Assembly (NCBI GenBank): GCA_021796015.1
Contig: JAJYOT010000015.1
Coordinates: 1-30,951, forward strand
DNA: 30,951 nt
Reading direction: 5' to 3'
DNA from: a bacterium
GTDB lineage: Bacteria > Elusimicrobiota > Elusimicrobia > UBA1565 > UBA9628
The notes below the pieces were generated by a model. The model did no database searches. It was not told the origin of the DNA and saw only the letters and a program-made list of their open reading frames with translations. Both the position numbers and the translations under genes were made by a program. Positions within the stretch are counted from its first letter, which is position 1, and every line of letters begins with the position of its first letter. Below, in pieces: positions 7,437-12,221 of the stretch.

Positions 7437-7486
7437 CTTAATGTCGGGACAGTGCCATCCGAAAGAATTATTAAGAATAGGCACAG
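7437..7486. repeat. Diverged copy of the GTCGGGACA...TCC dispersed repeat
   Basis: CTTAATGTCGGGACAGTGCCATCC followed by AAAGAATTATTAAGAATAGGCACAG matches the 69-bp tandem unit at 14861-14998 with scattered changes. The copy abuts the truncated gene that ends at 7435, so its insertion may have caused the truncation. Confidence 0.65.
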
Positions 7487-7502
7487 AAAGAAAAAAAGAA
7501 GC

Positions 7503-7545
7503 AAAAAAAGAAAGACCTACGGCCTACGAGTTTCTTTCCTTTTTC
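7503..7545. terminator. Hairpin between A-rich and T-rich tracts, possible bidirectional terminator
   Basis: AAAAAGAAAG (7505-7514) pairs with the CTTTCCTTTTT region (7534-7544) with one bulge, around a loop containing CTACGGCCTACG. It is suited to ending transcripts from either side. No gene is supported in the 7436-7652 gap. Confidence 0.35.
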
Positions 7546-7616
7546 AACAACGAAACAGCGACTGCGGATTCTTTACCTGACATTTCTACTTGGGGTTGAC
7601 ACTTCACTACGCGCTA

Positions 7617-7645
7617 TTGCTTTTTCGCATTCCTCCTGCTAATCT
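7617..7645 (+). promoter_or_regulatory. Promoter of hicB unit 2, predicted leaderless
   Basis: TTGCTT, a 17-bp spacer ending in TGC (extended -10), then TAATCT, then seven bases to the ATG at 7653. No Shine-Dalgarno is present. Confidence 0.55.
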
Positions 7646-7652
7646 ATTGGTA

Positions 7653-7889
7653 ATGAGAAAGAAATCCATTTATCAATATACGGTATTTGTCGAATCTTGC
7701 GAGGAGGGCGGGTATTTCGCGAATTGTCCGTCCTTGCCGGGATGTCATGTTCAGGGAGAAACTCTGGAAAAGACTCTTAAAGAGATGGAGTCAGCCATAG
7801 GCGCCTATCTTGAGGACGTTCGAGACCAGGGGGAGACAATTCCAAAACCGCGCCAGGTGGCCATCGCCTCCATTGGAGTCTCCGTCTGA
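7653..7889 (+). CDS. hicB: HicB-type antitoxin, unit 2 (toxin partner truncated)
   Basis: A 78-residue HicB: 'YQYTVFVESCEEGGYFANCPSLPGCHVQGETLEKTLKEMESAIGAYL' carries the classic strand, 'CPSLPGCH-QGET' turn and helix, with the tail 'IPKPRQVAIASIGVSV'. I start at ATG 7653, 7 nt after a good -10 box, rather than at an upstream in-frame TTG/ATG near 7590 whose extra residues are not HicB-like. The next gene, hicA, is present only as a fragment, so this antitoxin is effectively orphaned. Confidence 0.88.
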   Translation: MRKKSIYQYTVFVESCEEGGYFANCPSLPGCHVQGETLEKTLKEMESAIGAYLEDVRDQGETIPKPRQVAIASIGVSV

Positions 7890-8023
7890 CCCCGCATTTC
7901 CCGGCGGTCACATCCAAACAAATCATCCGCGTTCTCCGCGGTTTGGGCTTCGAGCTAATTCGTCAAGCGGGAACGGAAAGAAGTGGGGCTTGCGTCTCCC
8001 CACCGATACCCGCGACATGCTAA
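7886..8023 (+). pseudogene. hicA: Truncated hicA, unit 2
   Basis: In the frame after hicB, bases 7886-8023 read 'LTPHFPAVTSKQIIRVLRG' then 'LGFELIRQAGTERSG'. The first part is a textbook HicA N-terminus. At the point where the catalytic 'GSH' should follow 'RQAG', the sequence becomes GGAACGGAAAGAAGTGG, a dispersed intergenic word, and stops at 8021-8023. The original start also looks lost: CTG stands where an ATG overlapping the hicB stop would be expected. Catalytic histidine and C-terminal half are absent, so no toxin can be made. Confidence 0.8.
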
Positions 8024-8028
8024 AGACG

Positions 8029-8065
8029 CGATCCCCCTTCGCGAGCGAAGGCAGTCCCCATCTCA
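8029..8065. repeat. 37-bp dispersed repeat, copy 1
   Basis: Identical to 9004-9040 except one base. It contains the palindrome TTCGCGAGCGAA and ends AGTCCCCATCTCA. It lies just after the truncated hicA. Confidence 0.85.
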
Positions 8066-8105
8066 CGTGGAGAAAATCTCCCGCGGGGCTTCTCTTTTTC
8101 TCGCC

Positions 8106-8134
8106 TTGATTTTCTCTGGATTTCATGTTACACT
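8106..8134 (+). promoter_or_regulatory. Promoter of hicBA unit 3, predicted leaderless
   Basis: TTGATT, a 17-bp spacer ending in TGT, then TACACT, then AAGACC directly before ATG 8141. The stretch from 8066 to 8143 is nearly the same as 5769-5849, so terminator remnant and promoter were duplicated together. Confidence 0.72.
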
Positions 8135-8140
8135 AAGACC

Positions 8141-8389
8141 ATGGCAAAAATGAGATATTTTCCGTTTGAAGTCGTTATTGAAAAAGAAGAAGGAAGCGCC
8201 GGTTATTATGCCTACTGCCCAAATCTCCCGGGATGTTTTTCCAATGGTCGCACCATTGAAGAGACAAGACGCAATATCCGCGAAGCCTTGCAGCTTCATG
8301 TTGAATCTCTCTCCCGCAGATTCGTCAAAATCGCTCCCAAGGAACGCCTCGTCCACGTCGAGGAAATCTGCATCGGCGTCCCCGCGTGA
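8141..8389 (+). CDS. hicB: HicB-type antitoxin, unit 3
   Basis: An 82-residue HicB with 'YFPFEVVIEKEEGSAGYYAYCPNLPGCFSNGRTIEETRRNIREALQLHV', which is the full strand-turn-helix core with the family's 'CPNLPGC-S-G-TIEE' signature, and the tail 'ERLVHVEEICIGVPA'. It should bind HicA unit 3 (next gene). The ATG lies 6 nt after the -10 and there is no ribosome site. The stop overlaps the hicA GTG start by 4 bp (GTGA). Confidence 0.92.
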   Translation: MAKMRYFPFEVVIEKEEGSAGYYAYCPNLPGCFSNGRTIEETRRNIREALQLHVESLSRRFVKIAPKERLVHVEEICIGVPA

Positions 8390-8601
8390 GCCGCATCCCC
8401 GTTTTGACCGCCAAAAAGATCATCCGCCTTCTCCAAGGAAAGGGTTTTCGCAAAGATCGACAGAAAGGAAGTCACTTGACTCTTTTTAATCCCGAAACCG
8501 GGAAAAGCGTGACCGTGCCGGTCCACACCGGAGTCGACATCGGGAAAGGGCTGATGAAAAAAATTCTGACGGACGCGGGTTTGGACCCCAAGAATATCTA
8601 G
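8386..8601 (+). CDS. hicA: HicA-type mRNA interferase toxin, unit 3
   Basis: A 71-residue protein starting at GTG 8386. It has the full HicA pattern 'IPVLTAKKIIRLLQGKGFRKDRQKGSHLTLFNPETGKSVTVPVHTGVDIGKGLMKKILTDAGL', including the catalytic histidine in GSH and 'VPVH---DIGKGLM-KIL'. It is complete in length for the family. It follows hicB with a 4-bp overlap and ends 8 bp before a weak terminator. This is the best preserved toxin of the island. Confidence 0.94.
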   Translation: MSRIPVLTAKKIIRLLQGKGFRKDRQKGSHLTLFNPETGKSVTVPVHTGVDIGKGLMKKILTDAGLDPKNI

Positions 8602-8609
8602 GAGGATGT

Positions 8610-8631
8610 CCCCTGCGGGGCTTTTCTTTTT
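8610..8631 (+). terminator. Weak terminator after hicA unit 3
   Basis: CCCC-TGC-GGGG hairpin followed by CTTTTCTTTTTCT. The stem is short (4 bp plus possible flanks), but the T tract matches the one after 5791. Confidence 0.45.
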
Positions 8632-8637
8632 CTCGCC

Positions 8638-8666
8638 TTGATTTTTCATAGGTTTCATGTTACGCT
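8638..8666 (+). promoter_or_regulatory. Promoter of the small membrane protein, predicted leaderless
   Basis: TTGATT, a 17-bp spacer ending in TGT, then TACGCT, then AAGACC and ATG 8673. It is a third copy of the cassette seen at 5812 and 8106, with a few changes in the spacer. Confidence 0.68.
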
Positions 8667-8672
8667 AAGACC

Positions 8673-8849
8673 ATGGCCCAAGCCGCAGCTCTTGAATCTC
8701 ATCATCAGCCCATCGAAACGCATCTGGCCACTAAGGCCGATCTGGCCGAGACGAAAGCGAAACTTCTCAAATGGATGTTTATTTTTTGGGCCGGGCACAC
8801 CGTGACCGTCGTTGGCATTGTCATCGCCATCGTTAAATACCTCAAATAA
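8673..8849 (+). CDS. Small protein with a short helical region and one membrane segment
   Basis: A 58-residue product. An N-terminal polar part with 'ETHLATKADLAETKAKLLKW' (likely amphipathic or coiled-coil helix) is followed by one hydrophobic helix 'MFIFWAGHTVTVVGIVIAIV' and a KYLK end. I recall short DUF1640/CCDC90-like proteins with the same 'ATKADL-E-K--L-KWM' helix plus tail anchor in bacteria and phages, but I cannot confirm this. It has its own leaderless-type promoter and a strong terminator 39 bp downstream. Being under 60 codons it is easily missed. The toxin-antitoxin neighbourhood allows a membrane toxin or accessory role, which is unproven. Confidence 0.7.
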   Translation: MAQAAALESHHQPIETHLATKADLAETKAKLLKWMFIFWAGHTVTVVGIVIAIVKYLK

Positions 8850-8887
8850 TCCCGCCTCCTCTTTCTTCGGCTGAAGAGTTAGGGACA

Positions 8888-8933
8888 GGCCGGAGCATAA
8901 CGCCATCCTCGTAGATGCTCCGGGCCGTTTTTT
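8888..8933 (+). terminator. Rho-independent terminator
   Basis: CCGGAGCAT (8890-8898) pairs perfectly with ATGCTCCGG (8915-8923), extended by GGCC/GGCC with one bulge, and is followed by a run of six T (8928-8933). It ends the toxin-antitoxin island. Confidence 0.8.
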
Positions 8934-9003
8934 CGCGGAATCTGGAAACGGCATTTCCTCGGGATATCCCTCGGTCACACTTCCTCGCCTATGCTTGTTC
9001 GCA

Positions 9004-9040
9004 CGATCCCCCTTCGCGAGTGAAGGCAGTCCCCATCTCA
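9004..9040. repeat. 37-bp dispersed repeat, copy 2
   Basis: Matches 8029-8065 with one change (palindrome TTCGCGAGTGAA). It lies immediately before the promoter of the degenerate response regulator. Confidence 0.85.
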
Positions 9041-9063
9041 TAATTTGCTAGATTTATTTGATA

Positions 9064-9759
9064 ATGGAAATTTTAATCGCGGGGCCGGAACCTCTGGGAA
9101 AAATTTGGGAGGAATCGTTCGCCTCGCGCGGTTGGAAAATTTCAAGAAGCGCGGATTTTAAAAGCGCTTTGGCCCTTCTGCCGAAGTTCCCGGGCGCGGT
9201 CATCGTCTTTGAATCGCTTTTACCGGATGCCCTGAGCTTGAACCTCATTAGGGAGAAAGAAACGCGACTTTCTCTCTTGGTTTCTTCCCGCCTTCAAAAT
9301 TCGGCTCGCCTCATCGAACTTTTAAACGCCGGGGCTGATGATGTCATCAGTCCAGATATGCCGGCGGAACTTTTATCGGCAAAGCTTGAGGCAGTGTTTC
9401 GCCGCTTTGTCAAACCGGAGTCGATTGGAACTCTTAAATCTCAAGATGGAAAAATCGAGATTGATCGCCTGAAGCGGGAGGTTCTTCTGGATAAAAAAAT
9501 CTTGGATCTGACCAAAACCGAGTTTGATCTCCTCGCTTTCATCCTGGAACGCCCCGGAATTGCTCTCGAGAGAAGAACTCTCCTCCAGACGATTCGGACC
9601 GATTCAGATAGCATTCAATCCTCGACCGTCGACAAACATATCGAGGCCCTGCGTAAAAAACTAGGGGAATCAGGCTCCTGCATTAGAACCGTCCACGGCG
9701 TCGGATATGCCTGGGAGATAGGGACTGTCCCTAACTCCGTCCAGCGGAGGAAAAAATAG
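9064..9759 (+). CDS. OmpR-type regulator with a degenerate (pseudo) receiver domain
   Basis: A 231-residue product from ATG 9064. An in-frame TTG at 9058 is less likely because TGC-TAGATT (-10) at 9046-9054 leaves only 9 nt to the ATG. Residues 1-115 have receiver-like spacing, but the acidic pair is replaced by Gly-Pro ('LIAGPEP'), the phospho-Asp position is Glu50 ('VIVFESLLPD') and the conserved Lys is missing ('ISPDMPAELL'). Residues about 130-217 are a complete winged helix: 'LTKTEFDLLAFILERPG', 'SSTVDKHIEALRKKLGE', 'IRTVHGVGYAWEI'. It likely binds DNA without phosphorylation. The last 12 residues (GTVPNSVQRRKK) are encoded by a dispersed repeat and what follows it. The next gene starts 2 bp after the stop. 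Confidence 0.85.
   Translation: MEILIAGPEPLGKIWEESFASRGWKISRSADFKSALALLPKFPGAVIVFESLLPDALSLNLIREKETRLSLLVSSRLQNSARLIELLNAGADDVISPDMPAELLSAKLEAVFRRFVKPESIGTLKSQDGKIEIDRLKREVLLDKKILDLTKTEFDLLAFILERPGIALERRTLLQTIRTDSDSIQSSTVDKHIEALRKKLGESGSCIRTVHGVGYAWEIGTVPNSVQRRKK
9721..9731. repeat. GGGACTGTCCC repeat core inside a gene end
   Basis: This is the palindromic core in the last codons of the degenerate response regulator, where it encodes part of the 'GTVPN' tail. Confidence 0.85.
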
Positions 9760-9761
9760 CG

Positions 9762-10139
9762 ATGGCTAAAAAAATTCTAATCGCCGATGACGATGTAAGC
9801 GTGCGAGACATCCTTCGCATGATGCTTGAAGAAGACGGTTATGAGGTCATCGAAGCCAAAGACGGGCAAGAAGGCTGGGAAAAATTGGAACAAAATAAAA
9901 TCGATATGGGAATTTTTGATCTGAATATGCCAAGACTCGACGGACTTCAACTCACCAAGCGCATTCGCTTGGATTCCCGTTTTATGGAACTTCCGATTCT
10001 TATGCTGACCATCAGGGCCTTGGTTGTCGAACAAATTCGCGGATATAACCGGGGCGCGGATGAATATGTAACTAAGCCCTTTGAGCGGGAAGTTCTTTTA
10101 GCGCGGGTCAAGGCCTTGGAACGGCGCCTGCCTTCTTGA
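9762..10139 (+). CDS. Single-domain response regulator (CheY-like receiver)
   Basis: A 125-residue receiver with all catalytic residues: acidic triad D9-D10-D11, phospho-acceptor D53 ('GIFDLNMPRLDG'), T83 in 'LMLTIRA', and K105 in 'YVTKPFE'. There is no output domain, so it probably acts by protein contact or as a phosphate relay. It starts 2 bp after the degenerate regulator and is likely co-transcribed with it. GGAGG lies 11 bases upstream, a rather long spacing. No histidine kinase is encoded nearby. Confidence 0.93.
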   Translation: MAKKILIADDDVSVRDILRMMLEEDGYEVIEAKDGQEGWEKLEQNKIDMGIFDLNMPRLDGLQLTKRIRLDSRFMELPILMLTIRALVVEQIRGYNRGADEYVTKPFEREVLLARVKALERRLPS

Positions 10140-10163
10140 CTTTCGCCGAGTTTTTGGTAGAAT
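10136..10163 (+). promoter_or_regulatory. Promoter before the second receiver gene
   Basis: TTGACT overlaps the stop codon of the preceding gene. A 16-bp spacer ending in TGG (extended -10) and TAGAAT follow. The leader of about 30 nt contains AGGAAG 6 nt before ATG 10199, so this gene has a conventional ribosome site. Confidence 0.6.
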
Positions 10164-10198
10164 AGGGCGGTTTGGAAAAATGAGATAGGAAGCAGAAT

Positions 10199-10561
10199 AT
10201 GGGAAAAAATATTTTTGTCGTCGAAGACCTGCCGATGATGAGGGAACTGTTGACCATGACTCTTGAAAGCTTGGGGCATGTGGTGGTAGGTTTTGCCGAT
10301 AATGGAAAAGAGGCCATCGCTAATTACGGTAAGCATAATCCGGACTTAATGACCTTGGATATTTCTCTCCCGGATATGGACGGCCTTTTCGTCCTTAAAG
10401 AAATACGCCTGAAACATCCGCAGGCTAAAATTCTCATCGTGACGGCCAATGATCAAAAAATGCTCCAAAAACAGGCCTTGGCGATGGGAGCTTCGGGCGT
10501 CTTGCTTAAGCCCTTTGTGATCGATGATGTCAGCGCCGCTTTGGCTAAACTTTTCCCTTAA
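10199..10561 (+). CDS. CheY-like single-domain response regulator
   Basis: A 120-residue receiver reading 'IFVVEDLPMMRELLTMTLESLGH', with E9-D10, phospho-acceptor D54 ('LMTLDISLPDMDG'), T82 ('ILIVTANDQ') and K104 ('VLLKPF'). The 'ALAMGASGVLLKPF' segment is very CheY-like. It lies 3 bp ahead of a CheC-like phosphatase, the natural partner for removing its phosphate. The promoter at 10136 and an AGGAAG ribosome site set the start. Confidence 0.94.
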   Translation: MGKNIFVVEDLPMMRELLTMTLESLGHVVVGFADNGKEAIANYGKHNPDLMTLDISLPDMDGLFVLKEIRLKHPQAKILIVTANDQKMLQKQALAMGASGVLLKPFVIDDVSAALAKLFP

Positions 10562-10564
10562 ATC

Positions 10565-11158
10565 ATGGAAGCCCTCTCTGAACGAGAACAGAAGCTGGTT
10601 TTAAGCGCCTTGGATATAGGAGCGCAAAGAACCGCGGATTATCTTTCAAAGTTAAGCCAGGAGCCGTGGAAATGCACGGCTTCTTCCATCTATCATAATT
10701 TTGAGACTCCGCTTTTTTCAACTTTCCCCCAATCCGATAAGCCGTATTGGTCGGCGTATCTTCCGCTTCAAGACGGGGTTCCCTTGGGCGTCCATATGAT
10801 TATGTCTCCTGACAGCGTCCTTTCCTTGGGACAAGCTTGGAGCAAAATTTACAAACAGGTGGGTTCAAATACTCAGTTTCCCCCCCAGGACGTGGTCAAG
10901 GAAATCTCCAATATCGTCGCGCACGGTTTTTGCGGAGAGTTGGGAGAATTGTTTTCGACTCTTTTAATCTTATCGGTTCCGGAAGTTTCCGAAGGAATGC
11001 GCCACCGGTTGGTGGAAGAGGGTTTTAAGAAAGTGGAAGGCGCTAATGTCTTGGTCGTCTCCAATGTCGTGATGTCTAAATCCGATTTTACCATCCGCTG
11101 CGAGCTTTATTTTTATGCGGAGTCCGAGATGATTAAGCTGTTTCTCCGCGGCAGTTAG
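10565..11158 (+). CDS. CheC/CheX-like phosphatase domain protein
   Basis: A 197-residue soluble protein. 'D-VVKEISN' fits the CheC/CheX/FliY active-site pattern D/S-x3-E-x2-N, with a proline 23 residues later in 'LILSVPEV' (the family pattern has x21). An N-terminal part of about 45 residues (LSEREQKLVLSALDIGAQR...) and the 'PYWSAYLPLQDGVPLGVHMIMSPDSV' strand region precede it. It begins 3 bp after the CheY-like gene, which makes dephosphorylation of that regulator the likely role. Only one complete E-N motif is visible, as in CheX. Assignment rests on this motif and context. The stop codon lies inside a 29-bp palindrome shared with the convergent gene. Confidence 0.7.
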   Translation: MEALSEREQKLVLSALDIGAQRTADYLSKLSQEPWKCTASSIYHNFETPLFSTFPQSDKPYWSAYLPLQDGVPLGVHMIMSPDSVLSLGQAWSKIYKQVGSNTQFPPQDVVKEISNIVAHGFCGELGELFSTLLILSVPEVSEGMRHRLVEEGFKKVEGANVLVVSNVVMSKSDFTIRCELYFYAESEMIKLFLRGS

Positions 11159-11184
11159 GAGATAGGGACTGTCCCTATCTCCTA
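11156..11184. repeat. Perfect 29-bp palindrome with GGGACTGTCCC core covering two convergent stop codons
   Basis: TAGGAGATAGGGAC, one central T, then GTCCCTATCTCCTA: 14-bp arms without mismatch. The first TAG is the stop of the CheC-like gene, and the last TA belongs to the stop of the minus-strand transporter. Without a T run it is not a standard terminator, but the RNA hairpin would form on both transcripts. Confidence 0.85.
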
Positions 11185-12147
11185 GATCTGATTGAGTTCC
11201 GAGTGGAGATAAAAAACGACCGCCGGAGCCAAGACCATTCCGGCAACGCCCAAAATCGCTTCTCCCAAAACCAAACCCACGAGAATTTCCCAGGCGGGGA
11301 CATTCATCTGCTCTCCAAGAACTTGGCCTTGGATGGGATACTGCGCGTGATGCAAAACTAAAAGAGAAATCAAGGTTAAAATCGCGGTTCGGGTTGAAAC
11401 GGTAAAGGCCGCGGCTAAAATCGCGGCGTTGGTGATGGCGCCTCCAATAACAGGCAGAAAACCCAGCACAAAAGTTGCCGTTACCAAAAAACGAATGTAG
11501 GGAATCTGGAGAATTAACAGTAAAAAAGAAACGATGCCTGTGTTGATGAGAGAAATTGTAAATTGCGCCCCAAAGGCTTTTTTAAAACCGTCCATGAAAA
11601 ATTTCATTCGTTTGGACATTTCCTCATGGAGACGATCGGAGAATATAGCATGGGATTTCTCTTTTTTGGGAGTTTTCCAGAAAGCCGCGATGGCGGCGAA
11701 AATTGAAAGCGCGATTTGAAGAAAACCTTTTGTTAAAAGAGAACTGGCGTGGGTAATCTGTCTGAGATTATCTTTAGCGGAATTTGCGATCAAGGCGCGA
11801 ATATCGTCAAGATTGTCAAACGGAAGAGAAATGCCCCAGTAATCGGCCAAGGCTTTAATCTTCGGAATAAAAAGAGACGCAATCATTGGGGCGCGGATGG
11901 CGGCTAAGTGGACAAAGGCGGCCAGTATCCAGAAAAAGAGAAGAGAAATGATGATGAAAATAAATAAAGCGAGGGTCTTGGCGGAAGTCTCTCCCAATTT
12001 TTTTGACCAAGGTTTCTTGGCGGCTTCCAAAATCATCAGGGAAATAAGGCCCGCCAGCAATGCCGCTCCGAGTTGAAGCCAAACAATCAGAGCGGCCGAG
12101 AGAGCAAAAAGAACATAAGAGGTTTTTCGTTCCAAAGTCACCAGCAT
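11182..12147 (-). CDS. AI-2E family (PerM/YdiK-type) membrane transporter
   Basis: A 321-residue polytopic membrane protein with about seven to eight hydrophobic segments. Family hallmarks are the opening pair of helices (to residue about 40), a third near 60-82, a soluble stretch about 85-190, then 'FGAQFTISLINTGIVSFLLLI', 'FVLGFLPVIGGAITNAAILAAA' and 'VGLVLGEAILGVAGMVLAPAV'. The family includes exporters of autoinducer-2 and Na+/H+ exchangers, so the substrate is open. A TGC-TAGATT box touches the ATG at 12147, so a leaderless transcript might instead start at the GTG of codon 3 (12141). It is divergent from the P-type ATPase and convergent with the CheC-like gene. Confidence 0.9.
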   Translation of the reverse strand: MLVTLERKTSYVLFALSAALIVWLQLGAALLAGLISLMILEAAKKPWSKKLGETSAKTLALFIFIIISLLFFWILAAFVHLAAIRAPMIASLFIPKIKALADYWGISLPFDNLDDIRALIANSAKDNLRQITHASSLLTKGFLQIALSIFAAIAAFWKTPKKEKSHAIFSDRLHEEMSKRMKFFMDGFKKAFGAQFTISLINTGIVSFLLLILQIPYIRFLVTATFVLGFLPVIGGAITNAAILAAAFTVSTRTAILTLISLLVLHHAQYPIQGQVLGEQMNVPAWEILVGLVLGEAILGVAGMVLAPAVVFYLHSELNQI

Positions 12148-12170
12148 AATCTAGCAAAAAAAAGTAGTTA

Positions 12171-12181
12171 GGGACAGTCCC
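12171..12181. repeat. GGGACAGTCCC repeat core in a divergent promoter region
   Basis: This is the single palindromic core between the AI-2E-type gene and the P-type ATPase gene, 41 bp before the ATPase ATG. Confidence 0.85.
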
Positions 12182-12204
12182 CAATTATCCCTATTTTTTA
12201 ACTT

Positions 12205-12213
12205 TGCTATACT
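12205..12213 (+). promoter_or_regulatory. Extended -10 of the P-type ATPase gene, predicted near-leaderless
   Basis: TGC-TATACT ends 8 nt before ATG 12222. The -35 region (TTATCC at 17 bp) is poor, which is usual for extended -10 promoters. No Shine-Dalgarno is present. Confidence 0.6.
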
Positions 12214-12221
12214 AGCTGACG

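Noticed and set aside
5764..8849. Toxin-antitoxin island considered as an integron cassette array
   Set aside because: No attC-type cores (GTTRRRY with its partner) at the junctions and no integrase in the window; the shared junction is a promoter-terminator cassette.
8850..9000. Riboswitch considered between the small membrane protein and the regulator
   Set aside because: Only a plain terminator hairpin is visible; no conserved aptamer sequence was recognised.
8655..9041. Minus-strand frame sharing the peptide RWGLPSLAKGDR with another at 7923-8126
   Set aside because: The shared peptide is only the translation of the 37-bp dispersed repeat, and the frame overlaps the small membrane protein.
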